From a virus, in IMG/VR virus record IMGVR_UViG_3300037264_001113, positions 1-40,710 of that record: DNA of 40,710 nucleotides; one strand, 5' to 3'. Under the pieces are notes generated by a model that was not told the DNA's origin, did not search any database, and saw only the letters and a program-made list of their open reading frames with translations. Positions 14,625 through 22,421 of this stretch are shown here, in pieces; the first letter of the stretch is position 1; each line of letters opens with the position of its first letter. The position numbers and the translations under genes are program-made.

Positions 14625-15368
14625 CGGACACCATCCTTCGAATCGCGTCCCGGTTTTCTCCGGACCGCGTTTCCAGGTCGTGACGAAGCTGGACCCGCCG
14701 GTGATCCTGGACCGCGATCAGCGAACAGGCTTCGACGATGTCGTCCGGAAGGGACAGGAGTTCAGCGATCGACATTTCCAGCCAGTCCGCCTGATGCTTC
14801 AGGTTCAGGAATGCGACGGCGGGACCGCGGGGTTCCCGTCCCATGTCGACGTCCCTGAATGCGTCATTGATGTTTTTTTTAGTTCCGCCAGGTTTTCGGA
14901 ATGCTTCTTCAGCACGTCCTGAACGATGATCGCCGACAGGTCCGCCGGCCAGGGGTCTTCCGCGTATTCATCGCCCAGCGTTTCCAGAAGCGTCCACGAA
15001 AACGGCTGAACCTTCCATCCGGTCCCGTCTTTCAGTTCGATCGTGAAGCAAAAAGTTTCAAGGCACCACCGGCAAAGCTTCCGGGGATCGATCGACGCCT
15101 GGGAACCGACTTCGGCGCCCGGATCGACATCGACCAGGAACGACCAGGAGAACTTATCCGCGGCCGTGACCCGGGTCCGGTAGTAAACCCGGACGGCCCC
15201 GTTCGCGGACTCGTAAACGGCCGTCGCCGCCCCGGGGACCGCCTGGGACGGCCCTTCTTGCCGTGTATACACGGGTTTTAAGGCGGGGTCTGGGGTCCGA
15301 ACGACCCCAGACCCGGCTTCCATGTGTCGGGCCTTCTGGCGCGTTATTTCAAGCCCAAAGATTTGCAT
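14617..15368 (-). CDS. Tail assembly chaperone, -1 frameshift fusion product (gpGT-like)
   Basis: Ribosomes reading the chaperone gene can slip -1 on the eight-A run at 14880-14873. After CTA AAA AAA the new frame reads NINDAFRDVDMGREPRG and on to the end at 14617, giving a fusion of about 250 residues: 165 from the first frame and 85 from the second. This is the lambda G/GT arrangement found before tape measure genes in most siphophages: the short form and the fusion together chaperone the tape measure. The downstream frame (HQADWLEMSIAELLSLPDDI) has no credible start of its own. Confidence 0.8.
14805..15368 (-). CDS. Tail assembly chaperone, unshifted product (gpG-like), 187 aa
   Basis: The normal-frame product ends at 14805 after the tail SMTHSGTSTWDGNPAVPPSH. 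Residues about 45-150 (TAVYESANGAVRVYYRTRVT, then FSWSFLVDVDPG) form the conserved part. The start at 15368 overlaps the tail tube stop by TGATG. The first 40 residues (FGLEITRQKARHMEAGSGVV) are less typical and their DNA holds a strong hairpin and a TGTATACA palindrome. Works with the fusion form to fold the tape measure and bring tube subunits. Confidence 0.75.
   Translation of the reverse strand: MQIFGLEITRQKARHMEAGSGVVRTPDPALKPVYTRQEGPSQAVPGAATAVYESANGAVRVYYRTRVTAADKFSWSFLVDVDPGAEVGSQASIDPRKLCRWCLETFCFTIELKDGTGWKVQPFSWTLLETLGDEYAEDPWPADLSAIIVQDVLKKHSENLAELKKTSMTHSGTSTWDGNPAVPPSHS
14873..14880 (-). promoter_or_regulatory. -1 ribosomal frameshift site, A8 run
   Basis: Eight consecutive A on the minus strand give A AAA AAA, a classic slippery heptamer in the correct phase of the upstream frame. 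It lies at the start of the 70-base overlap of the two tail chaperone frames. Confidence 0.8.
15261..15274. promoter_or_regulatory. Palindrome CCGTGTATACACGG inside the tail chaperone gene
   Basis: A perfect 14-base palindrome with the same TGTATACA core as the two sites at the 2.6 kb promoter. It lies in coding sequence (the codons for PVYTRQ). It may be a further site of the same DNA-binding protein or chance; its direct neighbour is a 12-bp hairpin at 15286-15314. Confidence 0.4.
15286..15314. promoter_or_regulatory. Perfect 12-bp hairpin inside the tail chaperone gene
   Basis: GGGTCTGGGGTC and its exact complement are separated by five bases. On the minus strand it is followed by CCGCCTTAAAACCC, not a true U-run. 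It could slow translation or transcription at the 5' part of the chaperone gene. Confidence 0.5.
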
Positions 15369-16435
15369 CAGAACGGCGTCGCGACGCCGTTGATGAACTG
15401 GGCGACCAGGTTCCGGTTCGTGAACGCATAAGCGTTACCGCCCGCCCCGATCATCCCGGTGTCCGGCAATCCGGCGCCCGTGAACCTGACGACGACGACC
15501 CCGGTCGGGTAGTCGATTTCGGCCGCCCGATAGAACAGCCGCGGCATGAGATACCGGAAGGAAAACGGGACCGCCAGAAGCGCCCCTTCGTCGAACGTCT
15601 GGGCGCTGGTAATCAGCAGTTCAAGTTCCGACTCCGTCAGCGTCGACGGGCTGGCAAGTGCCAAAAACTTGTTGTATTCCGTTATGCTGATGAATCGCGC
15701 TTCGATTTCAGCGGATACTTCCATCCCTTCCGACCAGATGTCGCAAGAGAAATTCGTGTCGGACCGAAGCACGGCGTCCGCGACCACGTGGTTTTTGATC
15801 GAAATCTTCGCGTTCGTCACGTCGTACACCGTGGATCCGCCGATCATAACGTCCGGCTGGGCGAACATCAGCGGCCGAATGGTCGGGTAGCAGTCCAGAA
15901 CAGGCGACAGGTTCGGCGCCGGGTTCGCAGGAAACAGCCCCGTCCAGTCCTGTTCAAGCCTGAAAAACTCCCCCTTCACGCCGATCAAGTCGGTCGTGTT
16001 CGCGGCGCATCCGATGAACCCCTTCTGGCCGTTCCCGCTGTTGTCCCACCAGTCGAAAAGCTGGGGCGTCGCGCCCGACATCCTTTCGAAGTTGTGGGCG
16101 TGAACCGCGGCGATACCGTCCCCGGACACCGTGTCGTTCCCGAATGCGGCCAGATGCAGAAGCCCGAACGTCGCGGTCGGTTCCAGTTCGGCGTTCGACT
16201 TCTTCCCCTGGATCGACCCCTGACCCTTCGTCGCTTTCGTCGGGGTTTCAGCCTGGGCGGAAATGCCGGCCGATTCCAGCGGCGGCTGTTCCGGGGTCCA
16301 CGACCAGGGCGGAAGGAACCGGAACGAGTTCGTCGGCGTCATAAAGTCCCCCGACGTCGCCGGCGGGGTTGCCGGTACTGAAAGTCCCCGCTTCGCAAAT
16401 CCTACCGGCCGAAGCCGGCCCGTTACTATCGCCAT
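15368..16435 (-). CDS. Major tail tube protein, 355 aa
   Basis: It builds the tail tube. AGGAGG precedes the ATG at 16435. The protein starts MAIVTGRLRPVGFAKRGLSV. The centre has ATFGLLHLAAFGNDTVSGDG and AVHAHNFERMSG, a pattern of tube proteins of siphophages. Later SCDIWSEGMEVSAEIEARFI fits the beta-sandwich of the tube fold. It is larger than many tube proteins (usually 150-250 residues), so an extra surface domain is likely. Position between the tail terminator and the frameshifted chaperone gene is diagnostic. Confidence 0.75.
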   Translation of the reverse strand: MAIVTGRLRPVGFAKRGLSVPATPPATSGDFMTPTNSFRFLPPWSWTPEQPPLESAGISAQAETPTKATKGQGSIQGKKSNAELEPTATFGLLHLAAFGNDTVSGDGIAAVHAHNFERMSGATPQLFDWWDNSGNGQKGFIGCAANTTDLIGVKGEFFRLEQDWTGLFPANPAPNLSPVLDCYPTIRPLMFAQPDVMIGGSTVYDVTNAKISIKNHVVADAVLRSDTNFSCDIWSEGMEVSAEIEARFISITEYNKFLALASPSTLTESELELLITSAQTFDEGALLAVPFSFRYLMPRLFYRAAEIDYPTGVVVVRFTGAGLPDTGMIGAGGNAYAFTNRNLVAQFINGVATPF

Positions 16436-16452
16436 GTGATAACCCTCCTGTT

Positions 16453-16980
16453 TTAGTGAACCAGCGTATCAAGGAAGCGGAATTCAGCCCGCGCACCTTT
16501 CGCCAGCGCTTCGTCGGTCGTTCGCCCATATTGCATATAAGGGGAAAATACCGTCGGCCCATACTTGGAGTCGTACCAGAAATTATTATTAACCAGGTAA
16601 TTGTTCGAAGGATTCGCGCCCGTGCGATCGTTCAGGGCGTTGTTCGAAAACAGCTTCGAAAGGCAAGCGTTCGCCCATAGAAGCTGTCGGGCCATCGATC
16701 CGCGATTGTTGCCGGCGACAAATATATATATAACGACCGTCTGCCAGATGTCATATTTGGCGTTCGTGTTTAGCTGTTCGTCCGCGTTCAGCGGTTCGAC
16801 GACCGCGGCCGGGAACTGAAACGTCGTCGCCCCGGGTTCACTTCCGATCGGAAGCGTGTATTTGAAGACGTTCAGCCCGGGAACGTACAGTTCGATCAGC
16901 CTGACGATTTCCGTCAGCCGGTCTTCCATGAATTCCGGTACGCTCGTCAGCGTCGTTTGAACTGGCGCCGTGTTCGGCAT
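16453..16980 (-). CDS. Tail terminator / completion protein, 175 aa
   Basis: Starts MPNTAPVQTTLTSVPEFMED and shares one base with the previous stop (TAATG). Residues 20-60 (RLTEIVRLIELYVPGLNVFK) followed by strands DIWQTVVIYIFVAG fit the alpha-beta fold of tail terminators that cap the tube and join it to the head. It lies immediately before the tube gene, the conserved position for this protein. Family assignment rests mostly on order and size. Confidence 0.6.
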   Translation of the reverse strand: MPNTAPVQTTLTSVPEFMEDRLTEIVRLIELYVPGLNVFKYTLPIGSEPGATTFQFPAAVVEPLNADEQLNTNAKYDIWQTVVIYIFVAGNNRGSMARQLLWANACLSKLFSNNALNDRTGANPSNNYLVNNNFWYDSKYGPTVFSPYMQYGRTTDEALAKGARAEFRFLDTLVH

Positions 16981-17522
16981 TACCCGACCCCCAACATCAT
17001 CTTCATATCGCGTTCCATGCGGTGGACGTCGCTTTCGACGTACGGCTTGAACGGCCCCGATCCTTCCAGGTACGCGACGAACATCTCCGGGATCATGGCG
17101 CGATCCGCTTTGTCCAGGAACATCGTCGGCCTGGTCTGCCAGTTGAAATGCGCCTGTTTCAGAAGCGTTCCGAATTCCGCGGTCTGGGCGCCCAGTTTTT
17201 CCCACCATCCGAAGGAATCCCGAATCGTCAGCGACGATTTCAGTTCGCCGGTTCGAACCATCAGGTGATCTTCGAACCCGTCCCGGCGCTTCTGGGCCAT
17301 GTATTCCGGGGACAGTTCTTTCCAGCGTACTTCCCCAGAGTCCAGGGACAGCCCGGACTTTTCCATTCCGATCGATGCTTCAAACTTGTCTTCGTTGTGG
17401 GCCAGCCACTTGTTGATGATGACGTCGAAGACAGGCAGGAAGTTCCGAAGCTTACCGGCCAGGCGCTTGAAATATTCGCGATTGCGAATCGTAAGCGTGA
17501 CGCGGAATCCGCCGACTGGCAC
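16980..17522 (-). CDS. Head-tail joining / virion morphogenesis-type protein, 180 aa
   Basis: A 180-residue protein starting MPVGGFRVTLTIRNREYFKR. The middle has WKELSPEYMAQKRRDGFEDH, then LMVRTGELKSSLT, then an AEFGTLLKQAHFNWQTRP loop; the order SPEYxxxK ... TGxLxxSL ... EFGT ... RP is seen in phage virion morphogenesis (gpS) and HK97 gp10-type proteins that complete the neck. It stands between the connector and the tail terminator, as expected. Confidence 0.7.
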   Translation of the reverse strand: MPVGGFRVTLTIRNREYFKRLAGKLRNFLPVFDVIINKWLAHNEDKFEASIGMEKSGLSLDSGEVRWKELSPEYMAQKRRDGFEDHLMVRTGELKSSLTIRDSFGWWEKLGAQTAEFGTLLKQAHFNWQTRPTMFLDKADRAMIPEMFVAYLEGSGPFKPYVESDVHRMERDMKMMLGVG

Positions 17523-17523
17523 G

Positions 17524-18240
17524 TTATCGCCTGGTCTGATACCGCTGAACGTTGGAAAACGATCCGACCGCGGCGCCCGGTTCTTTTTGCTGGCCGCGGC
17601 GGGTATATACCCCGTCCCGAAGTTCGACCCCGCGCTTGTAGAAGCGTTCCGCCAGCTTGCCGAAGTTGGTCGTTACGACGTCGATGTTTGTCGACTGACC
17701 GGCGGCGCTGGACGCGAACCGATGGGCGTATTCGTCGGCCCTCCGTTCGTTGAACGCCCATCCGACAAATTGCTTCAGGGCGTCCATCAGGGCGTCCGAC
17801 ATCAACAGCATCGCCGCGTCTGCCCGGTCCGCGATCGTCGACCCGGTCGCCGGCGATCCCGTGCAGACCTGAAAAGCGTTGACGATGAATTCGTAATACT
17901 CCGAATCGGCGTACCAGTTGAAGTTATAGGTGACTTCCAGCAGGGCGCCCGCCGACGGCGCGGACCCGAATATGATCTGGCCGTTCGCGGCGTTGACCGT
18001 GTACTTCCCGGCCCCGGACCCGAACACGATCGCGGTCTTGTTCTGGTATACGCTCATATTCGGTACAGGCACGGTTCCCGTCGTTACGATCGGGTAATAA
18101 ACGGTAGTGAATAGCGTGTTCGTCCCGTTGATCTCGCCCTGGGGACGCTCAAGCCTGGACGTGCAAGTCCTGGACGTCCCGGTGTCCCCGACCAGGGACC
18201 GGCATTCGGCGATGAAGTCCGCGGTCGACAGTACGGACAT
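17524..18240 (-). CDS. Head-tail connector/adaptor protein, 238 aa
   Basis: A 238-residue protein beginning MSVLSTADFIAECRSLVGDT. Residues about 30-115 are beta-rich (NTLFTTVYYPIVTTGTVPVP). From 115 on it is helical, with YEFIVNAFQVCTGSP and AAMLLMSDALMDALKQFVGW, a plan like head-tail adaptors that bind below the portal. The small beta insertion is unusual for this class. It shares one base with the LamG gene before it. Function is inferred from gene order and helical pattern. Confidence 0.5.
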   Translation of the reverse strand: MSVLSTADFIAECRSLVGDTGTSRTCTSRLERPQGEINGTNTLFTTVYYPIVTTGTVPVPNMSVYQNKTAIVFGSGAGKYTVNAANGQIIFGSAPSAGALLEVTYNFNWYADSEYYEFIVNAFQVCTGSPATGSTIADRADAAMLLMSDALMDALKQFVGWAFNERRADEYAHRFASSAAGQSTNIDVVTTNFGKLAERFYKRGVELRDGVYTRRGQQKEPGAAVGSFSNVQRYQTRR

Positions 18241-18995
18241 TACGGCTTTCCCGCGTTGTAAAGCGACAGCATTTGCGCGTCGGTGAAGTGCACAGGAGCA
18301 AGACCTAAAGCGTCCACGGACGCAATTAGTCCCTGGGTGTTATTTCCCCATTCGTCACTCCCGATTAATAGGTCGCTTGTTCCGGTAGTAAGAGTCGTCG
18401 ACGCCACATCGAGATGGCCGGATTCGGCGTCGTCGATCCATATACTCATGCGTCCCGACTGAAACCGTGCCCCCACAAAATGCCAGGCATCGTCACCTAT
18501 GCTTCCTACACCAGAAAGGTCTTTCCAGCCGTCGTTCGTGTTTACAAATAGTTCCAGAGATCCATCGGAACCCATGCCGAGCCAATAAGAATCGGTGTAC
18601 CCGCCGGTTTTGTTGGCTATGGTTCCGGAATACGGCGCAAGGGTTTTTATCCACGCTCCTATGGTCATTCCGGTAGTGAATCTAAAATCCGCGTGATCCG
18701 GTATTTTGATGTCCGCTATCGGATAAGGAGAATCCGGGAGGCAAATAAACTGACCGACGGCGTCTATGTCTTTAATGGGGCTGGACACATAATGAGTCGC
18801 GACGTCCTCGAAATATTCCCCGTTGTGTCCGCCCAGGTCGGCGACCGCGACCACGCCGGACGTTTCCCCTAGTCCGTAGTACGCGGTTCCGCCGTAACTC
18901 TCGAATAAACTTCGATAAGTTACAGGCGGAGGCGGGGGGGGAGGGACCGCCCTTTTCCGCCCCGGGATGACCCCATAGTGCAGGAACTGGATCAG
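18240..18995 (-). CDS. LamG / concanavalin A-like lectin domain protein
   Basis: After a Pro run the protein shows a full LamG-type beta sandwich: SYGGTAYYGLGETSG, FTTGMTIGAWIKTLAPYSGT, DSYWLGMGSDGSLELFV, DDAWHFVGARFQSGRMSIWI and NTQGLIASVDALGLAPVHFT. Such domains bind sugars and often decorate capsids or tails. No ATG fits the gene junction; CTG at 18995 forms a CTGA overlap behind AAGGGG and would give LIQFLHYGVIPG, 251 residues. A start at 19070 would add 25 residues overlapping the previous gene. The DNA is clearly less GC-rich (about 45% around 18541-18600) than its neighbours, a sign of transfer. Confidence 0.75.
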   Translation of the reverse strand: MIQFLHYGVIPGRKRAVPPPPPPPVTYRSLFESYGGTAYYGLGETSGVVAVADLGGHNGEYFEDVATHYVSSPIKDIDAVGQFICLPDSPYPIADIKIPDHADFRFTTGMTIGAWIKTLAPYSGTIANKTGGYTDSYWLGMGSDGSLELFVNTNDGWKDLSGVGSIGDDAWHFVGARFQSGRMSIWIDDAESGHLDVASTTLTTGTSDLLIGSDEWGNNTQGLIASVDALGLAPVHFTDAQMLSLYNAGKP

Positions 18996-19486
18996 GAAAT
19001 TACCCCTTCGATTCGAAGGTTCAGCGAATCCGCGTTCCTCCAGCCGTCGACCGAACGGGCGATTACGCAAATCCAGACCTGGTTATGGTTCGCCGTGATA
19101 TGACACGCCGAAGCCTTCGGCGCGACCTGGGCCGCGCTGTTCGCGTCGTAATCCTGGTAATCTGCCGCGCGAACCTCGAACTGACAGACGATGTTCAGAA
19201 GGTCCGCGGACGTCGGATCGAACGGCGCTTCGTCGCCCGTGATGGTCGGCGGCGCTTCGAACAGCACGACGTCCAGGTCAGCGTCGACCTTTTCGGCGTC
19301 CGTAACGATCAGGGACAGCGGGATCCCGACGGGACCGGCTCCCCCTGACTTGATGGGACAAGGAAAATTGACCGACAGGACACCGCCGACGCTGTCGCCG
19401 GCCGCATAGTCCCCGGTGATCTGAAGCGGAATCGCCGTCTTCGCGGACAACGGCGCTGAATAGACAAGAACGTGTTCGCCTGTCAT
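18992..19486 (-). CDS. Virion-associated protein, 164 aa
   Basis: Begins MTGEHVLVYSAPLSAKTAIP with an ATGA overlap to the preceding gene. The pattern DLDVVLFEAPPTITGDEAPF, then LLNIVCQFEVRAADYQDY, then a late HNQVWICVIARSVDG and DSLNLRIEGVIS resembles small phage structural proteins with a LYLFDAxPT ... NAAF plan found near the connector genes. Function is not known; it may decorate the head or neck. No membrane segment is present. Confidence 0.5.
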   Translation of the reverse strand: MTGEHVLVYSAPLSAKTAIPLQITGDYAAGDSVGGVLSVNFPCPIKSGGAGPVGIPLSLIVTDAEKVDADLDVVLFEAPPTITGDEAPFDPTSADLLNIVCQFEVRAADYQDYDANSAAQVAPKASACHITANHNQVWICVIARSVDGWRNADSLNLRIEGVIS

Positions 19487-20058
19487 TTCGAAATCCCCCC
19501 CTTCTTTTTTTCGGTTTTCCGGATTACGTTCAGCGATTCCGCGGAAATCGCGTCGCGAAGTTCCGGACCGGACAAAGCGTCCCGGGGCGGAACACATACC
19601 GCGGTAACTCCAAGCTTCCGAAGGACTTCCCGCTTCAGCAGGAAGAAATCCGCTTCGGTGTCGGTCAGGGGGAAGTCGATCGCGATCCTTTTGTGTATGT
19701 ACCAGCGGGTCGCGGTGAACGGATGGGCCGTCCGCGAAATCGTCCCGTTCGGCATTTTGATCTGCGATCCCTTCTTCGGTTTAACGGTCCAGCTTCCCTC
19801 CGACCCGTTCAGTACCCAGAACGACGAACCGACGGCTTCATCGATGGGATCCAGGCGACGCTGGGGTCGCTTTTCGGTTAACTGGTCTTTTTTGACGAAG
19901 CTGTCGTCGAACGACTCCGGCGCGTTGTCGTCCGCCTTGTTTACCAGGGCCGGCCCGGAAGCGGGCGCGACCGATGCGGCGGGGGGGAATTCCCCCCCGC
20001 CGCCGGCGCCGGCGATAACTCCTTCCGTTGTGACGGGGAGAGTTTCGCCTTCAGCCAT
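19483..20058 (-). CDS. Unknown head-region protein, 191 aa
   Basis: A 191-residue protein. Residues 1-60 are Gly/Ala/Pro-rich and probably disordered. From 65 to 140 it has alternating beta strands (GSSFWVLNGSEGSWTVKPKK, RTAHPFTATRWYIHKRIAID). The C-terminus is basic (KTEKKKGGISK). It starts by TAATG overlap with the capsid gene and ends by ATGA overlap. I do not recognise a family. The place right after the major capsid gene suggests a head-completion or minor head role. Confidence 0.45.
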   Translation of the reverse strand: MAEGETLPVTTEGVIAGAGGGGEFPPAASVAPASGPALVNKADDNAPESFDDSFVKKDQLTEKRPQRRLDPIDEAVGSSFWVLNGSEGSWTVKPKKGSQIKMPNGTISRTAHPFTATRWYIHKRIAIDFPLTDTEADFFLLKREVLRKLGVTAVCVPPRDALSGPELRDAISAESLNVIRKTEKKKGGISK

Positions 20059-21320
20059 TACCGCGTCAGGTTCGCGGAACCGTCGTTCCCCAGGAACCAG
20101 AACCGCGGGTCGATCCAGTCCTGCTCCCAGCGGGTCCGGACGCGATAGCGGAACGCGCCCGACTCAAACGACTGACCGCTGTTCGGGACTTCCTGGACGA
20201 TCTCCATCGGATCCCGGCGCTGGAACATGAACCCCTTCTGGGCTTCGCCAAGCGCCCACGCACCCAGCGGAAGGAAGACGTTCGAAACCTGCTTGAACAT
20301 CCCCTGGAACTCGTTCTCGCTGAACGCGCCCTTCATCAGACCGACGTTCGCGCCGAACCCAAGCGGGGCGACGTACGGCGCCGTTCCCGACTTGATGAAC
20401 TTCGATATCGTCATTTCGTCGAATGCGCTGTTCAGGATCGTATTCGGGACGACCACCATCGGAACATTCAGCGGATCCCGGGCCAGCCGCAGTTGCTGGT
20501 ATGCTTCCAGAACCCTTTCGTAGCTGAATTGGGCGTACCCAGCGGCCGGGATGTTCCCACCGATCGCGGTCGAATACATCGCCGCGTTCCACGGCGTATT
20601 GATCGCCGCGGCGTCGGCATTTACTCCCGTCCAGGTCGAAGCGTCGATCGGCTCGGGATATGCGTTCGACGCGGCCCCGATGAAGCGGGTCGCGAAGTAG
20701 ACGTCTTCCCATAGCGCGGCCGACTCGCCCATGTGACGCGGGCGTTCGGCGATCTGCCCGGTCTGGTCGTCATCGAACAGTTCGCGGTCGAACGCGACGA
20801 TCGCGCCATAAACCGCGTTGACCAGCATCCGGTCCTGTCCCTTGATCCCGATCTCCTTGAACGGAGTCCCGGGCATCTGCTTCCGCGGGAAGCCCATTCC
20901 GAACAACGGCGCGTGAAACTCCTGCGCCTTGTCGGACGTGCTTTCCGTTGCGACTCCCTGCCAGGTCGTTTTTGTCCGACGATACCAGGAATTCGCCTGA
21001 AGCTGGACTCCCGCCCTCAAAAGCTGTCCGAACGCGGACGACGGGATCGACTCGCGAAGACCCAGGCGCTCGGGATGCTCGTTGCATTCCCGGCGAAGCG
21101 CCCGGTATCCGCGGAAATTGTCCCAGCCGTCTATCGCTTCGGCCAGAACCAGACCGTCGGCGCCTACGGCGCCCGGACGGCTTGCGAACTTCCGCGCTAT
21201 TCCCAGCGCGGCTTCGACGATCGGCCAACTCATAGGCTGTTCGGCCTCCGACATGGGATACCCCGGGAGGCTGTCCCCCGCGAGATATTCCAGCGTTGCT
21301 TCCCTGATTACGGCGTTCAT
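20058..21320 (-). CDS. Major capsid protein, 420 aa
   Basis: The largest conserved head gene after protease, scaffold and decoration genes. AAGGGGGAGGG precedes the ATG. Residues 1-150 are helical (SWPIVEAALGIARKFASRPG). The core has QDRMLVNAVYGAIVAFDREL (spine-helix-like), DEMTISKFIKSGTAPY, and a C-terminal strand part FRYRVRTRWEQDWIDPRFWF typical of HK97-fold subunits. Length is normal for this fold. It should form the icosahedral shell around the nested scaffold. Confidence 0.8.
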   Translation of the reverse strand: MNAVIREATLEYLAGDSLPGYPMSEAEQPMSWPIVEAALGIARKFASRPGAVGADGLVLAEAIDGWDNFRGYRALRRECNEHPERLGLRESIPSSAFGQLLRAGVQLQANSWYRRTKTTWQGVATESTSDKAQEFHAPLFGMGFPRKQMPGTPFKEIGIKGQDRMLVNAVYGAIVAFDRELFDDDQTGQIAERPRHMGESAALWEDVYFATRFIGAASNAYPEPIDASTWTGVNADAAAINTPWNAAMYSTAIGGNIPAAGYAQFSYERVLEAYQQLRLARDPLNVPMVVVPNTILNSAFDEMTISKFIKSGTAPYVAPLGFGANVGLMKGAFSENEFQGMFKQVSNVFLPLGAWALGEAQKGFMFQRRDPMEIVQEVPNSGQSFESGAFRYRVRTRWEQDWIDPRFWFLGNDGSANLTR

Positions 21321-21336
21321 GTGTTTTCCCTCCCCC

Positions 21337-21810
21337 TTAATTCAGACCGAACGCCGGGAAGTTCTGGGCGATCCGTATCGTTACGGTAACACCCGCGGCC
21401 CCGGTGATTGCGGCTGGCTGTTTGGGTTCGTGAACATAAGCGATGATCTCGGTCGCCGCTTCGTTCGTCTGCTTCAGCACGGTCTGGGGATCAGCGCCGA
21501 CGACCAGGGGGTCGCCGTGCGACAGAAGGTCGCCAGCCGTTGTCTTGAAGGTGAACAGTCCTTCCTGCCGGACCCGTCCCGAAGGCAGAAGGTTCGCGGC
21601 GTTCTGGATGTTCGAAGTCGGGGTCGGGCCGTGGTTCTCGGATACTCCGATGAAGTACGGACCGTTAGCCCCCGTGCAATGCTGGTACTGGAACCGCCCT
21701 GAGGTGTCCCAGCAGACCAGGTCGCCCAGTTCGATCGGATTACTTCCCGTCTGGTCGTACCGATAGTCTTCGGCGTCGACCGGACGAAGCGTACGATATA
21801 CGTCAGCCAT
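21337..21810 (-). CDS. Head decoration / stabilisation protein, 157 aa
   Basis: A 157-residue beta-rich protein (MADVYRTLRPVDAEDYRYDQ...). ELGDLVCWDTSG, YFIGVSENHGPT and GDPLVVGADPQTVLKQ resemble the small capsid decoration proteins of the DUF2190 or lambda D-like group, which carry a GDxV ... G ... E pattern. It stands between the scaffold/protease gene and the major capsid gene, the usual place. AGGAGGGG precedes the ATG. It probably sits on the mature capsid surface and stabilises it. Confidence 0.65.
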   Translation of the reverse strand: MADVYRTLRPVDAEDYRYDQTGSNPIELGDLVCWDTSGRFQYQHCTGANGPYFIGVSENHGPTPTSNIQNAANLLPSGRVRQEGLFTFKTTAGDLLSHGDPLVVGADPQTVLKQTNEAATEIIAYVHEPKQPAAITGAAGVTVTIRIAQNFPAFGLN

Positions 21811-21812
21811 GT

Positions 21813-22421
21813 TTAACCCCTCCTGTTCAGACGATCGGCCAAGCCGTCGACGAAGGCATTCGCGGACCCGGCGCCGCCGGTTCCGTTAGCGCTCCGCGCC
21901 GGATTTCCGATCCCGAACGGATTTGATTCGTGAAGTTTCTTCGCGATCGCGAACACGGCTACACGCGCCGCGGGATCGGTGATCGCGGACAGCATCTCGG
22001 GCGTCAGGGATTCGGAAATCCCCGCGGCTTCGATGTCCTTCTTCGACTCGGTCAGGGCGATTTTCGCGTTCGCTTCTGCGAGTTTCTTTTCCAGGTCGGC
22101 GATCCGCGCGACGTCCGCCTGACGGGTCGTCCTGGTTTCCTCGTGCTTGATCCGGACCTGGGACACGGCCCCGGGCTTTGCTCCCGGCGCCGGCTCGTCG
22201 CCGTCCGGCTCGGCATGGGCCGGCGGTACTTCCTCGCCATTGGCGGCCTTCGCCGCGGCTTCCGCGGCCTCATCTTCCTCGGCCTTCGTCTTCATGGCCG
22301 CGACAGCCGCTTCGCCTTCCTCGACGATCTTTCCGATCGCCTGGACGTCGGGCTTCGCAGACGCCAGAAGCTTCAGACCGGCGAAGTATTTCGACATCGC
22401 TTCGATCATGGTCTTCATCAT
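21813..22421 (-). CDS. Nested capsid scaffold protein, internal start, 202 aa
   Basis: Inside the protease gene and in the same frame, AGGAGG is followed after eleven bases by two ATG codons at 22421 and 22418. The product is the C-terminal 202 residues: a helical start (MMKTMIEAMSKYFAGLKLLA), a long Glu/Ala-rich charged coil, a helix of the type IADLEKKLAEANAKIALTES, and a basic C-terminus. This matches lambda Nu3, made from an internal start in the protease gene C. The full-length protein would anchor the protease within the scaffold. Confidence 0.65.
   Translation of the reverse strand: MMKTMIEAMSKYFAGLKLLASAKPDVQAIGKIVEEGEAAVAAMKTKAEEDEAAEAAAKAANGEEVPPAHAEPDGDEPAPGAKPGAVSQVRIKHEETRTTRQADVARIADLEKKLAEANAKIALTESKKDIEAAGISESLTPEMLSAITDPAARVAVFAIAKKLHESNPFGIGNPARSANGTGGAGSANAFVDGLADRLNRRG

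Noticed and set aside
15263-16381. Long open frame on the plus strand (372 codons), and other plus-strand frames of 150-300 codons
   Set aside because: They lie opposite clearly coding tail and head genes, have Arg/Pro-rich shadow composition and no ribosome sites. GC-rich DNA gives such frames by chance.
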